Shown here piece by piece: positions 22,722-36,945 of a DNA stretch of 64,000 nucleotides; positions within the stretch are counted from its first letter, which is position 1; each line of letters starts with the position of its first letter. The stretch is taken from positions 2,919,144 through 2,983,143 of the forward strand of contig OY848931.1 in assembly GCA_963693285.1 (NCBI GenBank). The letters are read 5' to 3'. The DNA comes from Xestospongia muta. Taxonomy: Eukaryota > Porifera > Demospongiae > Haplosclerida > Petrosiidae. Below the pieces are notes generated by a model that made no database searches, was not told the origin of the DNA, and saw nothing but the letters and a program-made list of their open reading frames with translations. The position numbers and the translations under genes are program-made.

Positions 22722-25700
22722 ATGGATCGGTTGTCTTTGTTGCTATTGCTACTGAGTACAGAAGGTTAGTGTTATCATTAGCGTGTATGCATTTGTAAAA
22801 ATAATTCCGATAATCTACGTTTCAATGTTTATATGTTGTGGTTACAAGCACTTCAGAGCCCGTCCCTAATACTCTATCTTATCTTAGTTTGTAGTTGTCT
22901 CCAGTTTCTATCCCATCCTTTGGATAATATTATTAGTCCTCAAAAATCAGCTTTCCTTCACTGCAATGTCACTGGATTACCAATGCCTACAATATCATGG
23001 TTTAAAGTGAAGAGTGATCAATTGTCTAATGGAAGTGACTACATTTTGCATGAGAACGGGACATTGGAAATTATAAACTTTAACAGTAACAAAAATGGAC
23101 AGTATTACTGTGTAGCAAGTACTAGTTTTGGATCAGTGAGGAGTCTGAATGCACAACTTCAAGTGGCAGGTAATCACTCTTTATGGTAACATTATAAGTA
23201 ATATTATTAAATTAAAGAAATTCATAGTTCATTTTTTTATCTTACTCTAATCAGTTCTATATTCAACTTCTACAAATGAAAAGACTTTAACAGTTAAAGA
23301 GAATGAACCATTAGAGTTAACATGTACTGTTCCTCAAAGTTTACCGTCTGCAAACGTGACTTGGTATCGTGGTAATGATAAACTCATTAGTGATAATCGT
23401 ATTGCTATCACACTCTCACATAAACTCGTATTTAGTTACACTGAATCATCTGACCAGGCTCCCTATAAGTGTCAAGTTAAAAATGACTTTGTGGATGAAG
23501 AACGTATTCCTAATAGATATCTAGTGTCAATTTCAGGTTAGTGTAATTGTATCACACTTATCAAGTACCGTGTGTTTCACAGGTAATAAACCCAACCCTG
23601 TGATTAGTTGGATTGAAGATGCTGTACCATTTTCACAAACAGTGGTTGCTGGGAAGCAAGCTCAATTGGAATGTTTTGCTACTGGGAGGTTAGGTGAATA
23701 CTTGTTTTCATTGTAATATGCTTTTTGTATGTTTTCAGGTCTTTACCGAGTTACACTTGGAGTAAAGATGGAACAACCATTATAGGAACAGAGAGAATTA
23801 TTTTCACTCAAAATAATCGTATCCTTACACTTAAAAATGTCACTCTATCTGATGCTGGAATTTATATGTGTACTGTTTCTCAGGGTACAACAAAACTTAG
23901 CAAGACTGCAAATCTAACCGTACTAGGTAAAGATCATTAATTAAACTCTGATGTCAATAGAATCAAATTACTTACTACCTCTTATGTCAGTTTCTTGTCA
24001 TATAGCTCAAAGCCTGCATGACAGGTGGTCCTTATAGTAGAGTCTAGTCACAACTGTTACTCCATATTCTCTCAATGAATCTCATTGATACTGTATCTAG
24101 CCTATTCATAGTTATTTACAGTTATTTCTACTATAGCTTAATGTTGTCAATAGTTTATGTGGATACATCATTCCCATAGAACCTCCCATTATTGCTGAAG
24201 TATTCAATACAGTTACTCAATTTGCTTCACTATCTGTCAACATTTCGTGCACTGCACAAGGAACACCTCCTCTTAATTGGATATGGCGAAATAACACTGT
24301 TCCATTACAACAGTCGTCTAATATCAAATTTACAGGAACTGGTTTTCAATCAACACTCACTATTAACAGTTTAGACGTCCATAATAGTGGGATAATACAA
24401 TGCATTGTCTATAATGATAACAGTTACTCCGCAGCAAACAATGATCTGATAGTACAAAGTAAACTTAACCTTAACAAGTCCAGTTTGTACATGTTGTTTT
24501 TATATAGCAATGACGCCATCCTTTACAAAACAACCTCATGACTTGTTGGTACTTAGTGGAGGTACTATTTTTTTACCATGTACTGCTAACTCGTATCCTT
24601 TTCCTTCATTCTCTTGGTTAAGAAATGATCAAATTTTAATAACTGATATAAACAGTAAGTAATATATGCATGTATTTGTAACTCAATACTGTTCATTTCA
24701 TGGATAACAATTGTACATCACTCTAATATCTATGTGTACATTATATAACCATATATGTTAGGGTAATATCTATGATATAGTTGCTACAATGGTGTCACAT
24801 TATTTAATACATATGTGTATAAAATACTATGTAGTATTAACTGTTATTGTTTTACTATAATGAAGTCACGGTCGGTCACCATAGCATATTCAAAACATCC
24901 ACAGTATTCAATTCTCATAAAAATATATCAATTCTTAGGGCATGTTCAGTCATCTGAAACTTTCAATGGTACCTTTCTGATATTGTCTGCTGTTAAAAGT
25001 GACAGCGGAAATTACAAATGTGTTGCTGCTACTACTTTACATTATGCTATAAGTGCTCCAGCTTTAGTTAAAGTAATCGGTAAGATAATAGATTAACATT
25101 TTAGATAATATACTCTACATATCATTAGATTATCCACAACTTCTTAGTCAATCCAATGACACTATTGTTATTGAAGGTCACAATGTATCTCTGAAGTGTT
25201 CTATATCAACAATTACTGATATTGAGCATACATACTTATGGACAAAAGACAGCCAACCTCTTGATATAATTTCTCCTAAATTATTGCTTACTGATAATGG
25301 CTTGACAATTCATGACTTTCAAAACTCAGATGCTGGACTATACACATGTCTTGTGAAGCTTCAAGCTACTGGTTCTGTTGCTGTGCCTGTCAATATAAAA
25401 CTTTATTCAGCATTTCTGACTACAGGTTAGTAAATACTTTCTATCTTTATCCATATGATATCTAATTTTTCTAGTTCCACCTAAACCTCCTTCTTCCCCT
25501 CATACTATTATCATTGGATATATTAAACATAATTCAACTTTTATCTCTTGGTCCAGTCCCATGGATAATGGCGGCTTGTCTGTATTAGGCTATATTGTAC
25601 AAGTGTTACCTGTACCAGATTGTTCATCTAGTACCTTGCCTAACTTTAACTTGTCAGTGTCAGCAAATGAAGCAACTGTTGATTCTCTAATGCCATTTAC

Positions 25701-27650
25701 TAAATACACTATATCATTATATGCCAAGAACTCAAAAGGTTTAAGCACATTATCTGAACCTATTCAACTTCGGACAGATCAAGCTGGTAGGCAAGTGCAC
25801 AGAGATGTTGCATTTTATCATTTTTTTACTGTAGCTCCATCTTCTCCTCCTGGATTTATAGTAGTTGAAGAAACTGAAGAGTTGCATCAGCTAAATGTCT
25901 CTTGGGCTCCTCCTCCATGTGATCAAAGAAATGGGATCATTGTTAATTACACTGTGACATATTGGCTACAATCTTCACCTGACTCACTGTCCTCACTCAC
26001 ATCATCAAATAATGCAACTAATATCATTTTGACAGGACTACAATTATTAGTGTATTATAAAATACAAGTTACAGCAAACACATATGTTGGTAGGGGACCA
26101 TTTTCACATCCAGTCATATCAAAAACAAGTAAAAATCCATCTTTGTTATCCTTTATTTTATGATATTATTTTTAAGGCCGAGCCAATGCACCTAATCCTC
26201 CAAGTAAATTTTTTGGGTCTGTTTTTAATTGCTCGTCTGTTATACTCTCATGGAGTCCACCTGAACCAAGACAATCAGAACCTGTCAATAACCTGACAAT
26301 AGCGTCAAGTTATAAATTAACTCACTTTGCACTATCTACAACATATATATCTTTTAATACTTCTTATATTGTGACTCACTTGAATGAAAGTTCCATGTAC
26401 ACTTTTAATATCTCTGCTACCAATACATTTGGAACTAGTGAGGCTTTATCATTAAATGTAACACTACCTGAATGTTCTACTCAAACAACTACTAATACAA
26501 CTGTTTCATCTAGTAAGTTATTAATATCTGTTATAATTTTGAGTTTGTCCTTGTTAATATAGAAGTACATTTTTATGCTCGAGATTGGTTTGTGTATTCA
26601 GCTGCTGGAGTTGGTGGAGCCTTGATAGTAGTTATATTTTGTGTAGTTCTTTGTTGTGTTTGTTATTGTGTATGGAGAATAAAACAAGAGAACAAATCCT
26701 CAGTTCCTTCGCCAAATAAATTTCACTTCACTTATCCTAACAGAAGATCCACTGTTCTGTAAGAACCCATGATGTTAATACAGTCACTATTCTTTTGTTT
26801 TAGGGATCGCATGATGCAGGTTGAAACCATGTCACAAGCTAATGATACCAAAGAAGCAGAATATGCTGAATTGAACACAATTCAAGCTGTACTTGCTAGT
26901 GAAAATGATAGTATAGGGACATTAACATCACAAACCAGCAGTGTACTCAGGTCAAAATATCAGTATAGGTCTCCAATGGAGCAAGAAGTGTACCAATGTC
27001 AAAGTGAAGCATTAGATCAGAGACAAGCATGGAATGATAAACAGAAAAGAAAAGGAGATTCTTCTTCGCGCAAAGACAAAGGTAGTGTTTCACTTAATCG
27101 TTTCAAACAGACAAATCAACCAACAAATGTGTATGCTTTGTCATCTCAACGCTCTACAAGTCCAACTGACACTGTGTCTAGTTTTGAATATGAAAGTCAG
27201 AGCCATTTTTTGCATGAAATGGTCCGTAATGGATTTCGGCCACATGGTAATAACCTTGTTGGTGTAACTCATCAAGATGAACAAGAACATCAAGTCAATA
27301 AAAATACAAGTAGTGGATCAACTGATGTAGAACCAGTTCGTATTTCATCATTCAAAAGATCCCAACTTCCTGACCTAGCCTTAATGACTGCACTGCCATC
27401 TAACAATACCAGCCAAACCTCCAGCCCATTGCCAGTCTCTCCCTCACCTGACAACTCAATACACTCATTATCTACACATAGAGACAACCCAAGAAATGCA
27501 TATCTATACAATAATAATAATACCAGAAATAGAGATGTTCCTCTTCAAAGACTACGACATTTCCCACCATCTCAATTCAAGTCACATGGCAGTCATGTAA
27601 CTAGACCTCGGTTTCTGCCTCAACAATCTACAACAAGTACAGTTTTGTAG
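22722..27650 (+). CDS. Single-pass receptor with six Ig and three fibronectin III domains
   Basis: A signal peptide (MDRLSLLLLLLSTE, exon 22722 to about 22764) is followed by six Ig domains, each with the Cys...W...DxGxYxC pattern: GQYYCVAST (near 23098), YKCQVKNDF (23465), DAGIYMCTVS (23852), SGIIQCIVYN (24388), SGNYKCVAAT (25006), DAGLYTCLVK (25329). Three FN3 domains follow (25475-25790, 25833-26130, 26177-26510). The membrane segment is GALIVVIFCVVLCCVCYCVW (about 26615-26675). A tail of about 300 residues begins with basic WRIKQENK and contains YAEL, EVYQCQ and a serine/proline-rich end with poly-Asn. Ectodomain order resembles neural adhesion and guidance receptors (DCC/neogenin, Robo), but no one-to-one relation is clear. 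Likely role: cell adhesion or signalling at the surface. The YAEL motif lacks the residue at -2 needed for a strict ITIM. Confidence 0.85.
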
Positions 27651-27800
27651 ACACAAGTATATAGTTTTTTAATATGACATTACATTTTAACCCTGTGACT
27701 ATGATGACATTTATATGTCATACACATAGTACACACACATATACATGGTTATATAAATAAATAATATAATAATACAAGAAAGTCATATTATGATTAGTTG

Positions 27801-30179
27801 TCATTCACTGTCATCTTTATGGTCCAATCGATGGCCTGCTTTCCAGTCATTAACTATTAAGAAAATGTTACTAAATTATCAAGAGCATTATAAAGTACCT
27901 TGACAATCTTTACTACAATAATAGCGAGGATGAGGTTTACCACGACATTTAACACACCTCTTGAAACTCTTGGCTATTTCTTCCTTTTTCTGACAGTACC
28001 AGCACACATGCAATTTCCTCTTAGCCTGTGAACCATCACTGGTGACTTCAGATTCTATTATTAATATCAGATTATATTTACAGCGATATGCTTTTATGCT
28101 AACTAACCTATTGGTAGTTCATCTTTAGTAGCAGTAAATAAGGAATCAATGTCTAATGATTCCTCACTTGTAGAATCTGTTTTATCATCTGGCACAGAGG
28201 AACATTCTTCAGTCACTGGATTCAATTCATTGCTCTTCTCTTCTTTACTCTTCTCTTCTTTATTCATGGGTACTTCATTAGTAATCATTTCTTTATCAGA
28301 AACTGTTTCTTTCTCCCTATGACTACAGCCCATGTTAAGAGTGTCTTCTGGAACACTTTTAATATCACTTATAATTACACTTCCTTCCAAAAGTTTATCA
28401 CTGGCTGAGACCTGTTTAGTGGAGTGACTACTAGTGTGTTCCTCATCTAAAGCAGGTTTTCTCTTCTTCTTGCGTTGTCTTTTCTTTTTTCCAAATGATG
28501 CCTTTATGTCTTCAAGAATGGGCTCAATATCTTCACCTCTTTCTTGAGCTGCTTCTATTTCCTATTAAAATTAAGATGTTAATACTAAATTACATCCCAG
28601 ACCAGATAGTTCAGACCAGACTGTGACTAATATAAGAAAAAAACAGATTAGCTAAGATACAGATTTGGCTCTACAACTGGTGAGCATTAGCCATAAGCAA
28701 AGACTATCACTACAAGAGTCCACTCTTCCTTTTTATATTAGCTGATTATTAGCTTACTTACTAAGTAGGAACTCCACATATTACGAGTACATCAGATCTA
28801 TTACAAAACATAAGGAACATACTTTTTTCTTTGCTTCAGCTATACTTTCAACAAGAGAGTTTTTTACATCTTCAGTGACAGATTGAATAGCCTTTTTATA
28901 TTCTGATTTATAAGATGCCTTTTCACGAGGTGGGTCCAATTCTTCTAAATCAAGTGCTATATCTCCTGTACTTTCAGCCCATTCCTTAGCTTTTTGCTTA
29001 GTGCTCTCAAGGGCAAAATGTTTTTTAGAAACTCTTTTGGTTGGTCCATCTGACTCCTCCTTCTTTTTCTCTTTAATTATTGTTCTTTCAATAGCATCTG
29101 ATATAAGAAAACATCAAGTTATTTCAAGTACATTGATCAGATCAATACCAGTTATGGTTGGCATACAGAGTAGTAGCTTACCTAGAGCAGACTTATCTTC
29201 AGATCTTATTTGAGTGAGTTGTTGAAAGTAACGTTCTTTATCAAATAAGTCATCAATATCTTCTGATTTTAGCCAACGACGTAAACTAGTCACTACAGCT
29301 CCAGCAAATTTTATATAAACTGGTAACCCACAGAGTACCTACACAAGTCAATAAAACACTATTTATGAATTTACAGGACCCTCTTGTATAATATGTGCAC
29401 ACACACATACAAATAATACCTTCATAAAAGTTGCTTTAGATTTAGGAGGCCCAAATAATTTCCGAAATGTTTCTCTAAAAAAATAGCAAACAATCATTAA
29501 TACATTATTTTATAATAGCTTTAGCCCTACCAAAAACTATATATATATATATATATATATATAATAGCTATACTATATAGCATTGTTTGTTTGGCTCCAA
29601 TGTGCCAATGTTACAAAACATACCTTGTATCTTTGATGTAAAAAGGATTCTGTGCTATAAGACAGAATGTAACTAGTTTTATCATACCATTACAATTTCT
29701 TACAATAAGGAGCTTTGTCCAACCCAGCAATGTAATGTCTATTTTGAGCTACTATTGCACATTCATTTACAAATGATTTTGCTGAAGTTGCATTTCCGTC
29801 CACAAAATTTATTTGGATTAGTGAAATAATTTCATCTATGTGTTTTCTGATATCATCAATCTGTAGAGTGGGATGAGAGCAGAATGACATCAACAGATTA
29901 TCAATCTGCTGCTGACTTTAAGAGGAAAGTCTTTCATAACTCCGTATTTCCATATAAAATGATCAAACATGTCAACAAATACAGACCAGAACTGCCTTGT
30001 CTAAAAATAAAATAAAGTTTATTTCTTGGTCAAATGAAGTGTGTGTTCAATTATAATACCTGTTCACTCCACATTCTTTTAAATGCTCCTGCATGATTGC
30101 GAAAAAATTCATAGTCAACAGGATTAATATCTTGATGAAAGAGAGCAAAGTCTCCTCGAGTAATAGTTACACGACGCAT
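27801..30179 (-). CDS. MYND zinc-finger protein, function unknown
   Basis: ATG 30179-30177 begins MRRVTITRGDFALFHQDINP. The N-terminal half (about 30179-29220) is a helical domain with DIDNLLMSF and IDDIRKHIDEIISLIQ that I do not recognise. A long Lys/Glu-rich middle (28990-28100) follows, including FGKKKRQRKKKRKP, a likely nuclear localisation signal, and Glu-Lys-Ser repeats. The C-terminus is a MYND finger: HVCWYCQKKEE, RCVKCRGKPHPRYYCSKDCQ, then WKAGHRLDHKDDSE and TGA at 27803-27801. MYND fingers bind proline-rich peptides in chromatin and ubiquitin regulators. Here the usual W..H..C end is replaced by H followed by Asp, so the last zinc ligand position looks altered. Head to head with PRPF38B; tail to tail with the receptor gene. 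Confidence 0.8.
29538..29563. repeat. (AT)n microsatellite in MYND gene intron
   Basis: About 13 uninterrupted AT dinucleotides between exons of the MYND gene. Confidence 0.9.
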
Positions 30180-30354
30180 AGTTAAGAAAAGTTTATAGCT
30201 ATTACAAATCTTTGTTGAAGGAGGAGGGATCTACGCGCCACAGACACACCCATTTTTCTCATTCCCGAATTTTGAAATTTCATTCCGGATCCCAAAAGTG
30301 CGCCCAGTCCGTTAACGTTTATTATTCGTTTTGTTAGCTCAAAGTTGTGACAAA
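30180..30354. promoter_or_regulatory. Bidirectional promoter interval, MYND protein and PRPF38B
   Basis: Start codons face away across 175 bp. The middle contains a GC-richer segment (CTACGCGCCACAGACACACC near 30231). Confidence 0.45.
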
Positions 30355-32421
30355 ATGGAGATTGAGAGAAGAGACGAAATAATTGGCGAAGAAGTCCCTG
30401 AAATTCATTTCAAAAAGCAAAACAACACGTTGCCTTTATTTGGCAACAAACAGACAATGAATATAAATCATATGATCATGACCAATATTCTACAATCTCG
30501 TTACTTCAAAACGGACCTTTATGAAATGAAAACATTTCATGAAGTAGTTGATGAAATTTATTACAGGGTTAGTTACATCTAGTAAATCTTAATGGCATGA
30601 CCTTTGTGTTGAACAACCTGCTATGACACAATCACATGTTGATCATGTAAATGGTCATGTACTTAGTCTCAAATTTACAAATTTGATACTGAACACGATG
30701 ATGAAGGCTTTATGATAATTTAATGACAAAATATGACATAATGATGTCATTATCTTTTTATCGTGCAAATTTTCATATTTCCATGTAGGTTAATCATCTG
30801 GAACCCTGGGAGAAAAACAGTCGCAAACTAGCTGGTCAAGTTGGGATGTGTGCAGGAGTAAGTTAAACCTGTTTTGTAAACCTGTTATGTTAAAATGTTC
30901 AATCTAATTTTAAGAAATCCTATTGCAACATCATAATTAGACTATGTCTTTCTTTGTCCCAAAAAATGGTTGTACCTTATTCATTCTGAAAATACACTAA
31001 CCTATTTTTTTTATCCTCCATCATAAGCTATGTAACGTTATTTCTTGGATTTTATGTTATCTTTAAGTGGTCTCTCTCTCTCTCTTCTCCCTCCTACACA
31101 CACTGTAGGTTCGTGGTGTAGCTGCTGGCGGAATTGTGTCAACACCATTTTGTTTACTTTATAAACTATTTACTCTCAAACTTACTAGAAAACAAGTTAA
31201 AGTTATGCTAAATCATTGTGACTCACCCTATATAAGAGGTTTAGGATTCATGTACATCAGGTAATCCCCTCCCCATAACTATTTGAACTCATTAAAATAC
31301 TTATTTTGACAAGGTAGCCTTGTATTTAAAATCATTTTTGTACACAGATATTGTCAACCTCCCAATGACTTCTTAGACTGGTTTGGACCCTATCTAACAG
31401 ATGAAGAGGTTTGTCTGCAACGGTCTATCTGCCATTTTTCTCATTTATGCATTATAGGAAATTGATTTAAAAGCTGGTGGTGGTTATGTGGTAACTATTG
31501 GAACAATGTGTCGGATGATGTTGACCAAAATGGACTGGTTTGGTACTATGTTTCCACGGATATCAGTCAATGTTCAAAAAGAGATTCAAGATAAAATCAA
31601 ACAACTGGGGGCTGATGAGAGGTCAGTCAACTAAGGTCAGGTGATCATGTGAGTGTTGAGTCCATCTTCATGAAAATGTTGAGTTGTTGTTTTCTTCATT
31701 GTAGAGCTACTAAAGAGGAGATTGTTGATGTACAAAGTAAAGTGTCTACTGAGAACGACTCCTCAAAGAGGTAAGCTGAGAGCATGAATTTTTATTTCTT
31801 GAAGCCTCTTCACATAATAATTGATTGTGTGTGATTGATTGTATGATATTTCTTCTAATAGTAGCCATCTTTGCTACAAATTACAGAGAACTAACACTTG
31901 AGTGTAACTAATCAAACAAGTCTTTTGTTGACTTTGAAGTTCTTGTAATGAGAGAGTAAGGAATATCTGATATTCTCATGCAACTTCTCAACTTATTGGC
32001 CTCCCCACTACTATAGTAGTTGTATATGTTTTTGCGCCAGTAGTTGGTGTGTTCAGAAAGTCTAGAACTGGTTTACATTATAGACAGGGACTGATTCTGT
32101 TCTAGGAATTGTATATTACTATGTGGTTTTAAGTATTTCTTATCTTTTAGGTCACACAATGATAGAAAGAGATCACCAGAGAACAGGAGTAGCCCAATTG
32201 AGGACAGAAGACATAGTCGGGATTCTCATAGACGAAAACATGATCGTGATCGTTATAGAAGACGGTCTCGAGAAAGAAAGGAATCATCTCGTTCTTCAAG
32301 GAGGAGAAGTACATCTCGCTCACCACCTAGAAGACACAGATCTCGATCACGTGACAGACACTACAGGTACATTATCAAATTAGTGAATTGTTATGAAACT
32401 TTGTGTAGGTCACGGTACTGA
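30355..32421 (+). CDS. PRPF38B: Pre-mRNA-splicing factor 38B
   Basis: PRP38-family proteins join the spliceosome at B-complex activation. ATG at 30355 gives MEIERRDEIIGEEVPEIHFK, then LPLFGNKQTMNINHMIMTNI, LYEMKTFHEVVDEIYYRV joined to NHLEPWEKNSRKLAGQVGMC, RGVAAGGIVSTPFCLLYKLF, DSPYIRGLGFMYIRYCQPPN, and AGGGYVVTIGTMCRMMLTKM. These are all diagnostic of PRPF38A/B; the tail identifies the B type. The C-terminus is an RS/RD region (about 32150-32365: RRRSRERKESSRSSRRRSTS) spliced to a last tiny exon (32409-32421) ending HYRSRY and TGA. Introns include a (CT)n tract near 31072. The RS tail is much shorter than in human PRPF38B. Confidence 0.95.
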
Positions 32422-32650
32422 ACTAGTTATCACTAACATTATATGAGAACTTTTCTTATTCTCGTCTTTTCTTTCTGGAACAAAATTATTATTGATATTG
32501 TTCTACACATTATGAATGCATTCAAAACTCAATACATAATATTGCTGGAAATTGCAGAACATTATCCTGTGACTAGATCATGAAGTGTAAAATTTGTTTT
32601 TGTAAATTCTTGAGTTCATGATTAAGAACACAGACATAATAAAATTGTAA

Positions 32651-33856
<1,206 letters not shown>

Positions 33857-33956
33857 AACGCAGTTAATTCTTCTACCTACAAATTTCAGAAAAGATTCAA
33901 TGTCTACACGTTTGCTGGCATGCCATGTGACGAGCACGTGATCTCCCAATTCTAAC
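33857..33956. promoter_or_regulatory. 100-bp bidirectional promoter, PSMA5 and PMPCB
   Basis: The two start codons are only 100 bp apart. The gap contains a CACGTG E-box (GAGCACGTGATC near 33932), a known target of bHLH-ZIP factors; its use here is inference. No TATA box. Confidence 0.5.
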
Positions 33957-36582
33957 ATGGCTGTCTTATTTGGACGAGTTTGTCGATCTCTCCTACATTC
34001 TACTGGCAAAGTAAATTATTTGGAGATCACCCGTAATAAATTTAACAAAATTTCCACTAAACTCTGGCATTATTAATTATTGTCTATTTACTATTATTTT
34101 TGAAATATTTGTGTTTTTTTGTAGAGTGTTGTCAGTTGTAGATGGGCATCTTCAACTGCTGTAACAGACCTGTCTCTATCTTATCAACAAGTAAGAGCAT
34201 CTTTGTATGATACTTACTGTAACTATCATACATTTAAGTGGTATCAGATGGACATCATAGATATTAATATCTATGGTGGGCATGATTGTCACTATGTGTA
34301 GTCACATCCATTCATAAGTGTTATAGCTGTACTTATATTTAAAATATCCTCCATTATTTCTCATAGTCATTATATAATGTTCCTGAAACTCGTGTCACCA
34401 CTTTATCTAATGGCTTACGAGTGGCATCTGAGAACTCTGGAGGAAATACATGTACTGTTGGTTTATGGATAGATGCAGGTATAGTCTGTAATATAATTGA
34501 AGTAATCATATTTTGAGAAGGTAGTCGTTTTGAGACAGAAGACACTAATGGAGTAGCCCATTTTTTGGAACACATGGCATTTAAAGGCACAAAGAAGCGT
34601 TCTCAAACTCATTTAGAACTTGAGGTGGAGAATATGGGAGCTCATTTAAATGCTTACACTTCAAGAGAACAGACAGTGTATTATGCAAAGTCACTCAGCA
34701 AAGATTTACCAAATGGTACAGTAGAGAGAACATAACCCTTCTTATAAGCTTTCTATTTATATAGCTGTTGATATATTATCTGACATTATTTTGAACCCTG
34801 TTCTTGGGGAGAGAGAAATCGAAAGAGAAAGAGGAGTCATTCTTAGAGAAATGCAGGTACTGGCTCATTTGAGTATACTTAGCCCCACCCCTTTCTCGTA
34901 TTTTATTGTTGTATTATAAACAGCAGTTGAATGAAGTATATATGTAGACATGCATTCCTAGTGTTTATCTGCAATGTCTATGACAATCTCTATTATTTAA
35001 TGACATCCTATCTATAAGTCTTATTTCTCTCACTCCATTAGGAAGTTGATCAACAAGTAGAGGAAGTAATATTTGATCATGTCCATTCCATAGCTTACCA
35101 AGGAACTCCTCTTGGACGTACTATCCTAGGACCTACTGAAAACATCAAGTCAGTGTGCTACTAATTTAGCTAATTATTATGCCTTTTTTTAGGAGAATTA
35201 ATCGTCAAGATCTTGTTAACTATATCTCAACTCATTATTCAGCATCTCGTATAGTTTTGGCAGCTGCTGGAGGGGTGGAGCATGATGACTTGGTGCAATT
35301 AGCAGAGAAACATTTCTCTGGACTACCTCAAAGATCAGACATACTTCCTGATATGACACCATGTAGATACACAGGTAGTGAAGTAAGTAGCTCAATGAAA
35401 CTATAATTATTAATATATCATTATGTATTTTAGATGAGAGTACGAGATGATGCTATGCCTGCTGCACATGTTGTGTTAGCAGTAGAAGGCTGTGGTTGGG
35501 CTAATCCTGACTATTTCCCACTAATGATAGCTAGTACTGTAAGTTAGTTGAACTACATATATTGTAGTTAATATATTAAATGTAGATTATTGGTAACTGG
35601 GATAGATCGTTAGGTGGAGGTTCTCATATGGCCAGTAAATTAGCTCAGGTTTGAAGTTTAATATATAGGCCAATAACTCTTATTTCCTATCCATTAGGTT
35701 TGTTCTAATGATGGATTAGCTCATAGTTTCATGTCATTCAATACTTGCTATACTGACACAGGCTTGTGGTAAGCTATTTTTAGTAACATTCTAAATATAG
35801 TAACAATATTAAAATTCATATCCTGTGCAAGCAATTATAACTTTAAATTTTTGCAGGGGTATTTACATGGTCACTGATAAAATGACTATTGATGACATGT
35901 TCTTCAATTTACAAAATGAATGGTGAGAGTGCAAACATGACACAACCAGTATTATAACCCTGTCAGGAAATATAGTTTTAATCTTGCATTTCTGAACCAT
36001 GTATAAACTAGCGTTATCTTTCTTTAGGATGCGATTATGTAATAGCATTACTGATTTTGAAGTAGAGAGAGCTAAAAATGCGTTTAAGACAAGTCTTTTC
36101 ATGTATCTAGATGGTATCTACTTCATACATACTACCACCTTATAAGCCACACCTACTTGTAGGTTCTACTCCTATTTGTGAGGACATTGGTAGACAAATG
36201 TTGACATATGGTCGACGTATACCTTTACCAGAGTTAGACTATCGTATACAGGTATTTAAGTGTATTACCAACCACAATTGGTATTATCATGTCCTTGTAT
36301 AGCAAATTAATGCCAAAACTGTCAAGGAAGTCTGCACAAGATACATATATGACCAGTGTCCAGTTGTTGTTGGGATTGGTAAGTGGCATCACTCATAACA
36401 TAAGAAAGATCAAACTATGTTATGACGTGCTATAACATGAAATCACATGACTACATGAAAATGTTTTTTATTGAATGCATAGCACAAGTTCCTCAGACAT
36501 GATGTTATTTTTTCTAGGACCTATAGAGCAGCTACCAGATTATAATCGTATCCGTGGCAACTTATATTGGTTTAGGACCTAG
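33957..36582 (+). CDS. PMPCB: Mitochondrial processing peptidase beta subunit
   Basis: The catalytic subunit of the matrix peptidase that removes mitochondrial presequences. Exon 1 (33957-34010) encodes [18 protein letters not shown], an arginine-containing presequence. It splices to [20 protein letters not shown] and then [20 protein letters not shown]. The zinc-binding inverzincin motif is [11 protein letters not shown] (HxxEH), with the distal Glu in the region [16 protein letters not shown] and beyond. The glycine-rich loop appears as [15 protein letters not shown]. The C-terminus is [20 protein letters not shown], Thr, TAG. Catalytic residues are present, arguing for the beta (active) subunit rather than alpha or UQCRC1. 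Exons are short with 40-120-bp introns. Confidence 0.95.
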
Positions 36583-36945
36583 TGCAAACTTGGGATAGTC
36601 ATGTTCAAAACATACAACAGATATTGTTAGATTAATGTTCTAGCTCTTAACAAAAAATTTAAGTTATTTCACATAATGCCCAGTCATTGTTATACCAAGT
36701 GTCATTGAAAAATTTCAGTGAGACATTACAATGCAGAAAGTTGAAACATTAACAATGTTACTTATACTTACACACCATGTATTTGCACGGTTAAACACCT
36801 ACTATATATAATTATAATGATAGAAGAGTTCTATTAATAGTAACACATTACATGAATATAATTGTAGTACATAGTGTGCACTAATTAGAATACATTACAG
36901 CTAAAAATGTGAAACTTTTAACAAACACAAGAAATGAATTTGTCT

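Noticed and set aside
26865..26880. ITIM in the receptor tail (AEYAEL)
   Set aside because: The residue two before Tyr is Ala, not Ser/Ile/Val/Leu, so the strict consensus fails.
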